64,000 nt of DNA from Treponema sp. UBA792 (lineage in GTDB: Bacteria; Spirochaetota; Spirochaetia; Treponematales; Treponemataceae): NCBI GenBank assembly GCA_002296965.1, contig DBIW01000012.1, forward strand, positions 62,001-126,000. Direction: 5' to 3'. Position numbers and translations under genes: made by a program. The notes beneath the pieces are model-generated. The model saw nothing but the letters and a program-made list of their open reading frames with translations, was not told the origin of the DNA and ran no database searches. This document shows positions 29,020 to 36,861 of this stretch, in pieces; the first letter of the stretch is position 1; every line of letters starts with the position of its first letter.

Positions 29020-30396
29020 ATGAAAAATTCATCGTTGGAATTTACAGAAGGATCGCTCTGCAAGAACATCTTTGTTTTCAGCATTCCGCTGATGTTCTCA
29101 AACCTTCTTCAGGCGCTGTTCAATATGTCGGATCTTGCGGTTGTCGGTCATTTTGCCGGACCTCTTTCTCTCGGCGCCGTCGGCTCGACAACCCAGCTCG
29201 TAATGTTCATAACGGGAATTCTGATCGGGCTAGCTTCGGGAATAAATGTAATCGCCGCGTTCTATATCGGCGCAAAAAAGGAAAAGGATTTGGCCGAAAC
29301 CGTTCATACCGGAGCGGAAATCTGCCTGATTGCCGGAACCGCAATGCTTGTCCTGGGATTCTGTTTTGCGGAAAAAATTCTCGTGCTGATGGGAACAAAG
29401 CCGGAACTGATTGAAGGCGCAACGCTTTATCTCAGAATCTATATGCTAGGAATGCCGGCCGTCGCTCTCTACAATTTCGGAAATTCCATACTGAGCGCGG
29501 CAGGAGACACGCGCCGTCCTCTGATTTTCCTTACAGCCGCAGGAATTCTGAACATAGCGCTCAATCTGTTTTTTGTGATTGTATTCCGGATGGACGTGGC
29601 CGGTGTCGCCTTCGCAAGCATAATCTCGCAGTATCTTTCGGCGGCCCTGATTCTGCGCTCACTGACACACGAGAAGAACGGAACAAGGCTACGGCTGCGT
29701 ACGCTGAAAATAAACCGGCACAAAGCCGCAAAAATTCTCAAGGTGGGACTTCCAGCCGGAATTCAGAACGCGATTTTTGCATTTGCAAACATATTCATCC
29801 AGGTGGGAGTAAATTCTTTCGATGCGGTGATGGTCGCAGGAAATTCGGCCGCGGCGAATGCGGATCCCCTTGTCTACGACGTGATGGCGGCCTTCTACAT
29901 GGGATGCGCCGGATTCATCGGGCAGAACTATGGAGCCGCAAAACCCGGACGCGTGGCAAAAACATATTTTGTCGCCCTCGGATATTCGTTCATTTTCGGA
30001 CTGGTTCTGGGACTGGGAATTCACGCCGCAGGCAGACCGTTTCTCGCAATTTTCACGTCAGATCCGGCGGTAATCGAAGCCGGGCTTCAGCGGATCTCGA
30101 TTATGTCCCTCTCATATTGTGTCTCCGCCTTCATGGACAACACGATTGCGGCATCACGCGGACTCGGAAAGACATTTGTTCCGTCAATCATCGTAATTCT
30201 AGGCTCCTGCGTGTTCAGAATTATATGGATTTATACGGTTTTCGCATGGTTCAAGACAATCCATTCGCTTTATCTGCTTTATGTATTCTCCTGGGGAATC
30301 ACCGCGCTTGCCGAAATAATATATTTTGTCCGCATTTTCAGGAAGGCGGCAGCAGAAATGAAGAAACATGGAATTCAGGAGGCGATAACAGAATGA
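29020..30396 (+). CDS. MATE-family efflux transporter
   Basis: The 458-residue protein has twelve predicted membrane spans in two halves of six, the MATE layout. The first half contains FSIPLMFSNLLQALFNMSDLAVVG and the second half a matching GLPAGIQNAIFAFANIFIQ region. MATE proteins export drugs or metabolites using Na+ or H+ gradients; the substrate is unknown. TATAAA lies 11 bases before the ATG and there is no clear ribosome binding site. Its last codons overlap the start of the thioesterase gene (ATGA). Confidence 0.92.
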   Translation: MKNSSLEFTEGSLCKNIFVFSIPLMFSNLLQALFNMSDLAVVGHFAGPLSLGAVGSTTQLVMFITGILIGLASGINVIAAFYIGAKKEKDLAETVHTGAEICLIAGTAMLVLGFCFAEKILVLMGTKPELIEGATLYLRIYMLGMPAVALYNFGNSILSAAGDTRRPLIFLTAAGILNIALNLFFVIVFRMDVAGVAFASIISQYLSAALILRSLTHEKNGTRLRLRTLKINRHKAAKILKVGLPAGIQNAIFAFANIFIQVGVNSFDAVMVAGNSAAANADPLVYDVMAAFYMGCAGFIGQNYGAAKPGRVAKTYFVALGYSFIFGLVLGLGIHAAGRPFLAIFTSDPAVIEAGLQRISIMSLSYCVSAFMDNTIAASRGLGKTFVPSIIVILGSCVFRIIWIYTVFAWFKTIHSLYLLYVFSWGITALAEIIYFVRIFRKAAAEMKKHGIQEAITE

Positions 30397-30788
30397 CACA
30401 ACTGGAAGAGGCAAAGGAATTTTTCGCCGATGACGCGTTCGCCACAAAAACAGCCGGAATCGAAATAGAGGAAGTCGGAGAATGTTATGCCAAATGCAGC
30501 ATGAAAATTGACAAGAGGCACATGAATGCGGCAGGAAGCGTGATGGGCGGGGCGATTTTTACGCTTGCGGATTTTGTGTTCGCCGTGGCGTCGAATTTCC
30601 GCCGTCCGCTGACTGTAACCGCGACAAGCCAGATAAGCTACCTGGGACCCGCACGGGGAAACATTCTTTACGGCGAGTCGAAGCTTCTCCGTGACGGAAA
30701 ACGGATGTGTTTCTACGAAATCTCAATCACGGACAATCTCGGAAATTCCGTGGCGACCGTCTCATCATCCGGAATGCACATCGGATAA
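30393..30788 (+). CDS. PaaI-family hotdog thioesterase
   Basis: This 131-residue hotdog-fold protein begins MTQLEEAKEFF and carries the HMNAAGSVMGGAIFTLADFVFA motif of PaaI-like acyl-CoA thioesterases; the usual catalytic Asp is present in that stretch. AGGAGG lies upstream, inside the MATE gene, and the ATG overlaps the MATE stop. The open frame continues upstream to 29904 but that part is antisense-like noise. Which acyl-CoA it hydrolyses cannot be told. Confidence 0.87.
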   Translation: MTQLEEAKEFFADDAFATKTAGIEIEEVGECYAKCSMKIDKRHMNAAGSVMGGAIFTLADFVFAVASNFRRPLTVTATSQISYLGPARGNILYGESKLLRDGKRMCFYEISITDNLGNSVATVSSSGMHIG

Positions 30789-30820
30789 GGGAGAAAATTC
30801 TCCCACAAGACGGACAGGAC

Positions 30821-30854
30821 AAAAAAATCCGCGCCTTTATGCAAGACGCGGATT
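30821..30854 (-). terminator. hsp20 terminator
   Basis: AATCCGCG and CGCGGATT form a stem over a 13-base loop and are followed on the minus strand by seven T. It lies 15 bases after the hsp20 stop codon. Confidence 0.85.
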
Positions 30855-30868
30855 CCGTTCAGCCGTTT

Positions 30869-31300
30869 TTAGCAGGCTTCGATTGCGATTTTTTTAGGTG
30901 TCGGCAGCTCCTTTTTCTGCATATACACCGTAAGAACACCGTTCTTGAAGCTTGCCTTTACTCCTTCGGCGTTCACATCGGAAGGAAGCGTAAAGCGTCT
31001 GGAGAAACTGCTCACATAACGCTCGCGGAGAACCCATTTTGATTTTCCGTCCTTCTTGTCTTCCTTCTCCTCTTTTTTGTCCTCAACCTTTGAAGAAATT
31101 GACAGTGTGTTGTGGTCAATCTCGATGTTCACATCCTTTTCCGTGCGTCCCGGCAAGTCCATCTCCAATGTGTAGCCTTTGTCATCTTCCTTGACATCGA
31201 CTTTCGGAGTTACCGCCTTTGAGCTGTAGACAAATCCAGGAAATGAATGGTCGCCGATAACGTCATTAAAAAGTGAATCAAAAAGTGAAAGTTCGTTCAT
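30869..31300 (-). CDS. Hsp20/alpha-crystallin small heat-shock protein
   Basis: The 143-residue protein has a short N-terminal arm, an alpha-crystallin domain (about residues 40-130, with YTLEMDLPGRTEKDV and FKNGVLTVYM) and a short tail. These chaperones hold unfolding proteins as large oligomers. The ATG at 31300 has AGAGGT upstream; a 12-residue extension to 31336 is rejected. A lysine/glutamate-rich loop in the middle of the domain is longer than usual. Its promoter region matches the sigma-54 consensus, and the 84-base leader is highly structured. Confidence 0.95.
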   Translation of the reverse strand: MNELSLFDSLFNDVIGDHSFPGFVYSSKAVTPKVDVKEDDKGYTLEMDLPGRTEKDVNIEIDHNTLSISSKVEDKKEEKEDKKDGKSKWVLRERYVSSFSRRFTLPSDVNAEGVKASFKNGVLTVYMQKKELPTPKKIAIEAC

Positions 31301-31326
31301 AATATTTACCTCTGTTTTTTTCTGTT

Positions 31327-31376
31327 CGCTCCGCATACGCGGAACGTTTGAGCCACCGTTTTATGCGGCTCTCAAA
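31327..31376 (-). promoter_or_regulatory. two hairpins in the hsp20 leader
   Basis: CGTTCCGC-GTAT-GCGGAGCG makes an 8-bp stem (31327-31346). TTTGAGAGCC pairs with GGCTCAAA around a 12-base loop (31347-31376). They lie back to back between the predicted start site and the ribosome binding site. I cannot show that either one covers the Shine-Dalgarno. Confidence 0.6.
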
Positions 31377-31382
31377 TCTTTC

Positions 31383-31411
31383 ACTATATTGCATAGCAAT
31401 TTACGTGCCAA
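31383..31411 (-). promoter_or_regulatory. sigma-70-type hsp20 promoter overlapping the sigma-54 site
   Basis: TTGGCA (31406-31411), a 17-base spacer and TATAGT (31383-31388). Both hexamers match the consensus at five of six positions. The -35 is inside the sigma-54 -24 element. Confidence 0.55.
31395..31411 (-). promoter_or_regulatory. sigma-54 (-24/-12) promoter of hsp20
   Basis: The minus strand reads TTGGCACG-TAAA-TTGCT. This matches the TGGCACG-N4-TTGC(A/T) consensus at all core positions, with GG and GC at the right 10-base spacing. The predicted start is near 31384, giving an 84-base leader. A sigma-54 activator protein would be needed. Confidence 0.75.
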
Positions 31412-31506
31412 CTTTATGATAAAAGTATTTTCGCCTAAATTTCAAGCGGAACGGAGCATTTTTTATGGAAAACAGGAAAAAGACAGAAAAACGGCCGTGG
31501 ATTCCG

Positions 31507-31521
31507 CCCGGAATTTCCGGG
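31507..31521. promoter_or_regulatory. 15-base palindrome, candidate enhancer site
   Basis: CCCGGAA-T-TTCCGGG is a perfect palindrome about 100 bases upstream of the hsp20 sigma-54 promoter, the usual distance for a sigma-54 activator site. Function is inferred. Confidence 0.4.
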
Positions 31522-31623
31522 AAAGAACAAAAACCTGGAGCAGAATTTCCCCGAATTTTCAGTAAAATTCCGCATAATTGTATCATTTTTACTCACTTTT
31601 AACGGAAATTTTGACACAATGAA

Positions 31624-31677
31624 GAAAAAAAATCCGCCCCGGACAAATCTGCAGAAAAACAGACAGCCGCGGCGGAT
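31624..31677 (-). terminator. terminator after the solute-binding-protein gene
   Basis: ATCCGCC and GGCGGAT, extended by CGG/CCG past one mismatch, close a long loop. Eight T follow on the minus strand. Confidence 0.75.
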
Positions 31678-31687
31678 GAGTCCGGCT

Positions 31688-33343
31688 TTATTTGCGCCCG
31701 GAATACATTACGACATTGGGGATTTTTGGAACAAAAGACTTCCTGTAAAGAAATTTGAACGGATGGACATCTATCGGATTGGGCGACCATCCTCCCACGG
31801 CATCCATATTCACAAGATTGAACGAAACCGGATGATAACGCGGAATCACCATTCCGCTGTCAAGAAGAATGGATTCGGCCTTTGCCAGAAGCTGATAGCG
31901 CTCCGAATCGGAAGAGGCCGCCTCGTCTATAAGCCGGTCATATTCGGAATTGCTCCAGCCGGAATCATTCATTGTGGAACCGCTCCTGAAAAGCTCAAGG
32001 AACGTAAGCGGATCGGCAAAATCGCCAATCCAGCCATAAGAGAACAAATCGGCATCGGAAGAACGGACACTGGAAAGATAATACTGCTGCGGAATTTTCC
32101 TGACCGAGAATTCAACACCAAGCGGCTCCCACGCTTGCCGGAGCGATTCAATCACAGAATCGGAAATTCCGCCGTCAGGAACATCAAACACCAGAGGAAG
32201 CTTCTGCTCCCCGGAAATTCCCGCCCTGCGCCGGGCTTCAGCCATCAGGCTCCGGGCTTCGGCAGAATCCGTATAGCCGAGCCCCTCGACGGCAGGATAA
32301 TCGGCAAGCGGATAGACAAAAGTCGAGGCCGGAACAACCATCCCCTGCCTTATGTCATCCCAGGGGACAGCCTCAAGCAGCGCATTGCGAAAATCGGGAT
32401 TGTCCCAGACCGAAGCCTTTTTTCCGGGCTTGCCGGCGGATGTCTTGAAGAAGAAATAATTTGTGCCGAATTCCGCATTTATCTGCATGGAATTCAGGTT
32501 TATTATGCGTGATGTGTCGGCGGCGGCGGCAATCCAGTCGGCGGCGCCGGTATTGAACATAAAGGCGTTCTCCGCAGGATCGTCGGACTGAATAACCGTT
32601 ATCCTTTCAAGATGAGTCGCGGCCGCATCCCAATAATAGGGATTTTTCTCCATAACAAGGATTCCGTCGCCGGAATCCTCAAGCATAAAAGCTCCGCTGT
32701 AAACCGTCGGACTCCTGTGGACGACAGAAAAGGCCGAATGGCACAGCAGCTTCGGAAAATATCCCGCCGGCTTGACAAGATGAACGGAAAGCTCGCTGTC
32801 GGAAACCGCCCGGACTGCGACTTCATCAGCAGAAATTCTGCCGTTGCGGAAATCCTCAGCGCCTCTAACTATGTCAAGCAGGGACGCGAACGGCGCCCCT
32901 TTAGTGGAAAGCAGCTGAATCATCGAGGCGCGCACAGATTCCGCGGTTATACGCTCCCCGTTGCTGAATTTCGCATTCTCGCGCAGCCGGAAAGTCCAAC
33001 GTTTCTTGTCGCGCGAAACCCTGTAAGAAAGCGCTATTCCAGGCTGAGGAGCAAGCGTCTCCGGGTCATAGACAAAAAGCCCCTCGTAAAGCCCCGTAAG
33101 AATCTGCGCGTCCGCCGAATATGATGTCGTCTGCGGATTCAGGTCGTGCCTGTGAACCGGTTCCACAATCGTAAAATTCTTCTGGAGGGATGAATCCACT
33201 TTTTCCTGAGGAGGCGAAAGAAGCATCTCAAGAGCGTCAGACTGCGCCTCATCCCCGGAAATCTCCTGGCACGGAGAAGAGGCTAAAAAAGCAAGAAAAG
33301 AAACCGCAACGGAAAAACCGCGCAGAAAACGGAATCTACACAT
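31688..33343 (-). CDS. peptide/oligopeptide ABC transporter substrate-binding protein
   Basis: The 551-residue protein has an N-terminal signal sequence with a lipobox-like SSPC near residue 25, so it is probably a periplasmic lipoprotein. It is followed by a family-5 solute-binding domain (LTGLYEGLFVYDPETLAPQPGIA and WTFRLRENAKFSNGERITAESV are classic OppA/DppA segments). It would capture peptides for an ABC importer, but no permease or ATPase gene is near. Its ATG overlaps the end of the upstream unknown gene by 8 bases, so the two are co-translated. Confidence 0.88.
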   Translation of the reverse strand: MCRFRFLRGFSVAVSFLAFLASSPCQEISGDEAQSDALEMLLSPPQEKVDSSLQKNFTIVEPVHRHDLNPQTTSYSADAQILTGLYEGLFVYDPETLAPQPGIALSYRVSRDKKRWTFRLRENAKFSNGERITAESVRASMIQLLSTKGAPFASLLDIVRGAEDFRNGRISADEVAVRAVSDSELSVHLVKPAGYFPKLLCHSAFSVVHRSPTVYSGAFMLEDSGDGILVMEKNPYYWDAAATHLERITVIQSDDPAENAFMFNTGAADWIAAAADTSRIINLNSMQINAEFGTNYFFFKTSAGKPGKKASVWDNPDFRNALLEAVPWDDIRQGMVVPASTFVYPLADYPAVEGLGYTDSAEARSLMAEARRRAGISGEQKLPLVFDVPDGGISDSVIESLRQAWEPLGVEFSVRKIPQQYYLSSVRSSDADLFSYGWIGDFADPLTFLELFRSGSTMNDSGWSNSEYDRLIDEAASSDSERYQLLAKAESILLDSGMVIPRYHPVSFNLVNMDAVGGWSPNPIDVHPFKFLYRKSFVPKIPNVVMYSGRK

Positions 33344-34748
33344 CTGAATGAATTCCCAATTTTTTCATCTGTTCTATTTCCTCGACGGTTGAGACATATT
33401 CTCCGCGGCGCTTGTTCGTGTTCACCATGGAATTTTTCATCGCAGAAAGCTCGATTTTCAGTCCCTTGACCTTTGAGCGGCGCATTATATCCACATTCGC
33501 CTTAAAATGGTCGTCAAGCGCGTTTATTATGGTGAACAGCTTCTGGTTGTCGCTTATCTGGCGGCTGAGGAAATTCAGGATGAAAGTGTCGTCCTGCGCG
33601 CCGATTTTTCTGAATTCCGGACCTCTGGCCGCAATCGCATTGTACAGCCTGATTTTTGCGGAAACCGAATTCATGAATTCATTGACCTTCAGCTTATGCC
33701 CGACGGAGGCGTTAGTGTTTGCGTCACGGATAACAATCTGGCAGACTTTCTCCTTTTCCTGAATCTTGAAAACCTTTCTGAACAGATCGGCGATTTTCTG
33801 CCCGATTGAATTTTTCTTTGCGAAAAGCAGCTCAAAGTTATCGGAAAGCTTAGCCTGCAGCGCGGACAGAGTGGGAGCCATTCCTCCAAGCGAGAAAACC
33901 GCATCCATGAGCATTGCGCGCGGATCCGGCCCGTCGGCCTTCCGGAGCTTTACGGCATCTTTTATCTTGAGTTTTTCGGCAAGCTGTTCCCGGAGCCGCC
34001 CGCTGTTCGGTCCCTGGTCCTCGTTCACAATCTCCTGAATAAGATCGTTGTAGAACGGAATTTTTCCCATCGCCTCCTTGAACATCCGCCTGATTTCCGC
34101 GGATTCCTTGTCCGGAGACTGGAACGCCTCGGCGGAATTGAATTTCGGATGGCCGATTACGGAACGTCTTACCTGGCACTTGTAAATCTCCTTCTGGAAA
34201 TCCGCAAGCATACTCAAGCCCTTGTTTATGTCGCAGACAGATGACTTTGCCTTTTCAACACAGTCCGCCAACATTCCCACCGTGAGCGCCGGTGAATTCT
34301 GTCTTGCGGACATAATCAGCGAGGCGAGTCCCTGCGTATTCGGCTTTGCATTGCTCGTAGAAAGCGCATTCCAGTCAAATACGGAGTTGAATTCAATCAA
34401 TTTCTTTATTTTTTGAATCGTCACATTTTCTATGGAAAACCTGAAATATGTACAGATAAAATCGAGCATCGTCTCATAGTCAGAAAAACGGGTTCCGATT
34501 ACAACCGCCGTCTCTCCTTCGGAAAACGGAGCGGTATCAGGAACGACAATCTCCGAAATTCTCCGGTCAAGCCTATAAGGATCCGGGACAATAAGCGACT
34601 TTTTCACAAGCACATCATTTATATTCTTTACACAGGTATGAAGAAGCCTGTAGTTGTCAAGCATCTCCGGAAGCGCGGTATCATTGAACCACTGCGACTT
34701 TTCGGAAATCAATGACTGAATCTTATCTGTAAAATCTGAATTTTCCAT
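33336..34748 (-). CDS. unknown 470-residue helical protein
   Basis: I do not recognise a characterised family. The protein is soluble, has no signal peptide or membrane span, is mostly helical and lysine-rich, and has long stretches that could form coiled coils (about residues 190-260 and 395-460). It ends in EEIEQMKKLGIHSDV. The ATG at 34748 is chosen because GATAAT ends 6 bases before it, with a -35 at 17 bases; the upstream extension to 34778 would start before the mRNA. It is co-transcribed with the solute-binding protein. It may be a treponeme-specific cytoplasmic protein. Confidence 0.75.
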   Translation of the reverse strand: MENSDFTDKIQSLISEKSQWFNDTALPEMLDNYRLLHTCVKNINDVLVKKSLIVPDPYRLDRRISEIVVPDTAPFSEGETAVVIGTRFSDYETMLDFICTYFRFSIENVTIQKIKKLIEFNSVFDWNALSTSNAKPNTQGLASLIMSARQNSPALTVGMLADCVEKAKSSVCDINKGLSMLADFQKEIYKCQVRRSVIGHPKFNSAEAFQSPDKESAEIRRMFKEAMGKIPFYNDLIQEIVNEDQGPNSGRLREQLAEKLKIKDAVKLRKADGPDPRAMLMDAVFSLGGMAPTLSALQAKLSDNFELLFAKKNSIGQKIADLFRKVFKIQEKEKVCQIVIRDANTNASVGHKLKVNEFMNSVSAKIRLYNAIAARGPEFRKIGAQDDTFILNFLSRQISDNQKLFTIINALDDHFKANVDIMRRSKVKGLKIELSAMKNSMVNTNKRRGEYVSTVEEIEQMKKLGIHSDV

Positions 34749-34754
34749 ACACCT

Positions 34755-34783
34755 ATTATCGTACCGAAATCTTAACAATTCAA
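34755..34783 (-). promoter_or_regulatory. leaderless-type promoter of the 470-residue protein gene
   Basis: TTGAAT (34778-34783), a 17-base spacer and GATAAT (34755-34760), ending 6 bases before the ATG. Confidence 0.6.
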
Positions 34784-34793
34784 TAAAAAAACT

Positions 34794-35567
34794 TCAAAAA
34801 CTCATCTTCATTCCGGCGGAGAATATCATTTTGTCAGGCAGCCGCGCCCCGGAAAAAAACGCGGAAACCGGAAAATAACAATAAAGCACAGGACCGGCGT
34901 AAAGCCGCTCTGAACACCTGAAACTCCAGGAGAATTCCGCCGAAAGATAAAGGAATTCCATGCCGCGCCAGAACGCGCGGTTTATCTCGTCGGCAGCGGC
35001 TTTAAGCTCCTTTGTGCGCTCAAGGCCGGACGACATCAGTCCGAACCGCGCAAGCACGGCGCCCCCGGCCGAAACCGAAATTCTGCTGTTCTCTAAAAAA
35101 AGCGTGGCGCAGACAGGAACATTCAGCATGAACGCCAATGCGGTAAGCTGCCTGGAATCATAACGGGACGGAAAGGCTCTTTCTCCGTCAAGCAGGAAAT
35201 ACATATAGAAGAACATAAACGACGGCCGCACGGAAATGAACGTATAGTCGGGCCAGCTGAATCCGGCGGAGAAGGGCAGAAACACCGGAGAATAAGCGCC
35301 AGACACCGAGGAGGCGGCAGATGAATAAAACGACGGGACAAAAAAGACATCCGCGGAAGACTGCGAGACAAATTCAGACAGCGAGGACGGCTTCTCGAAC
35401 TGCCTGCCGAAAACGGATTTTCCGGAATTGTTGACAAAATCGGATCTGTTCGAATGTCCGGAACTGCTTCCGCCGGTGACGAATTTCTTGTCCGCGCAGA
35501 TTCCTCCGGCGGAACAACAGACGGCTGTCAGAAACAGGAAGAATTTTTTCCGGATGCCGAGACTCAT
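34794..35567 (-). CDS. putative outer-membrane beta-barrel protein
   Basis: The 257-residue protein has an N-terminal signal peptide (hydrophobic core FLFLTAVCC, cleavage near residue 25), a Ser-rich linker and then alternating aromatic strands up to a terminal Phe (GMKMSF). This is the pattern of outer-membrane barrels. I do not recognise the family. The ATG overlaps the stop of the upstream lipoprotein gene (ATGA), so the two are probably made as a pair and may work together on the cell surface. Confidence 0.7.
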   Translation of the reverse strand: MSLGIRKKFFLFLTAVCCSAGGICADKKFVTGGSSSGHSNRSDFVNNSGKSVFGRQFEKPSSLSEFVSQSSADVFFVPSFYSSAASSVSGAYSPVFLPFSAGFSWPDYTFISVRPSFMFFYMYFLLDGERAFPSRYDSRQLTALAFMLNVPVCATLFLENSRISVSAGGAVLARFGLMSSGLERTKELKAAADEINRAFWRGMEFLYLSAEFSWSFRCSERLYAGPVLYCYFPVSAFFSGARLPDKMIFSAGMKMSF

Positions 35568-36757
35568 TTTTCCGGATGCTCCGGATAAAGAATTCTGTTC
35601 AGATCAACGGTAAGAAATCCGCTGCGTCCGGTCTTGTAGAATGAGCTTTCCTCCCAGGCGACATAAAGCGTCGTTCCAGAAACGGCGAAATCGGAATAAA
35701 TATATCCCGCCGGAAGCTTCGGCAGCCGCATCGCAACTGCTTTTCCGCCCCGGAGAATATACTTTCCGGGAAGAGCGCCTTCTATATAAAAAGTTCCGTC
35801 CTGAAAAAGCGCCGCGCTCCAGGTTTTTGACATTATCGCCTTTGCCTCAAGGAATCCGTCATCCACGCCGGTATAATTCTCGTATCTGCGCGGAGAAGTT
35901 CCGCCGGCAGTTTTCACTTCTATGTAAAAATTCCTTGATGAGGCGGCTCCGAGCAGAAGCCTCTGGATCCGTTCCGGCGCATACGAGAACAGATTCTGCT
36001 CCTTGAGCCTGCGGAATGTGTCGGAATCAGATTCGGAAACGGTGATTCCCGACGAAGCCGTGGCCGGAGAAACAGAAAGAAGCGAAACCGAAGGACGCCA
36101 TGTTATATAGGAAAAATAGTTGCGGACATCGGTGACAGTCTTTACGCAGCAAAGCCAGTCCAGACCGTCCCAGAAAAAATCCGTAATCTCAGAATTCGGC
36201 TCGTCGGTAAGGTTGTTGCTGTTCACGACCGGATAGGAAATTCCGGAGACGGTATCAAACTGGACAAGAAAAAGATGGCGCGAAGAGTCGTTCATATAGG
36301 AAGAATCGCGGACAGTATCATTAAAAAAAACGCTCTTATAAACAGAAAAAAGCGGAGTTCCGTTGTAAAACACAAGGTTTCCGGCCGTCCTGTCGGAGAA
36401 AAGGCTCATATCCTTTGAAAGGGAAATATCCTCTCCGGAAAAACGAAGAATTCCGAGCCTGTTCACCACCGCAAACGCTTCGTTGTCCGCAAAATCCGTT
36501 TCCGACGCGGAATTCGCGGATGAGATTCTGACAGCCTCGGTCCAGGGAATCAGGCTGCGCTCCGGCGCATTCTGTGGCCGGCTTATTCCGGCAAATCCGT
36601 CTTCGGTAAAGCAGTACCAGCTGTGGCTGCCGGCCTTTACGGTGATTATGTCGTTCGCGGCGGAAATTTCGGTGTCCTTTTTTGAACATGAGACAAAAAG
36701 CTGAAAAAACACTGAAACAGAAAGCAGAATAATTCCGGAAAGTCTGATTTTTTTCAT
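35564..36757 (-). CDS. putative lipoprotein of unknown function
   Basis: The 397-residue protein begins MKKIRLSGIILLSVSVFFQL followed by a VSC lipobox (Cys24). The rest is rich in beta strands and aromatic residues and has repeating short segments of the kind seen in propeller-like proteins (about residues 45-390), but I cannot name a family. The ATG at 36757 is chosen over 36799 because a promoter lies directly before it. It is coupled to the outer-membrane barrel gene and divergent from the secreted esterase. Confidence 0.72.
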   Translation of the reverse strand: MKKIRLSGIILLSVSVFFQLFVSCSKKDTEISAANDIITVKAGSHSWYCFTEDGFAGISRPQNAPERSLIPWTEAVRISSANSASETDFADNEAFAVVNRLGILRFSGEDISLSKDMSLFSDRTAGNLVFYNGTPLFSVYKSVFFNDTVRDSSYMNDSSRHLFLVQFDTVSGISYPVVNSNNLTDEPNSEITDFFWDGLDWLCCVKTVTDVRNYFSYITWRPSVSLLSVSPATASSGITVSESDSDTFRRLKEQNLFSYAPERIQRLLLGAASSRNFYIEVKTAGGTSPRRYENYTGVDDGFLEAKAIMSKTWSAALFQDGTFYIEGALPGKYILRGGKAVAMRLPKLPAGYIYSDFAVSGTTLYVAWEESSFYKTGRSGFLTVDLNRILYPEHPEK

Positions 36758-36763
36758 AGTCAA

Positions 36764-36792
36764 AATGTATATCGGCTTGGAAATAAACTCAA
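36764..36792 (-). promoter_or_regulatory. leaderless-type promoter of the lipoprotein-barrel unit
   Basis: TTGAGT (36787-36792), a 17-base spacer and TACATT (36764-36769), ending 6 bases before the ATG. Confidence 0.5.
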
Positions 36793-36824
36793 GTGACATA
36801 TTTTTACTTTATTTCCGCTCATTC

Positions 36825-36854
36825 TTGACCGGCAGACAGAGTTTAATGTAGAGT
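36825..36854 (+). promoter_or_regulatory. leaderless-type promoter of the secreted esterase
   Basis: TTGACC (36825-36830), an 18-base spacer and TAGAGT (36849-36854), ending 7 bases before the ATG at 36862. Confidence 0.55.
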
Positions 36855-36861
36855 TTTGCCT

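Larger units (their letters stand above)
31301..31687. other. gene-free region upstream of hsp20
   Basis: These 387 bases contain no credible gene. From left to right they hold the hsp20 leader with two hairpins, the overlapping sigma-70 and sigma-54 promoter elements, a 15-base palindrome, AT-rich sequence, and the terminator of the solute-binding-protein gene. Short minus-strand frames here have no family resemblance. Confidence 0.7.

Noticed and set aside
29904..30392. N-terminal extension of the thioesterase frame
   Set aside because: It overlaps the well-defined MATE gene in another frame; the family start and ribosome binding site are at 30393.
30789..30804. GGGAGAAAATTCTCCC palindrome as terminator of the MATE-thioesterase unit
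   Set aside because: It forms a short stem but no T run follows, so I do not call it a terminator.
31619..32512. 297-codon open frame on the plus strand
   Set aside because: Antisense to the solute-binding protein and starting inside its terminator; rich in Arg, Ile and His as expected of an antisense reading.
33255..33275. TGGCACG on the plus strand as a second sigma-54 site
   Set aside because: TTGC is missing at the -12 position, and it lies within a coding region.
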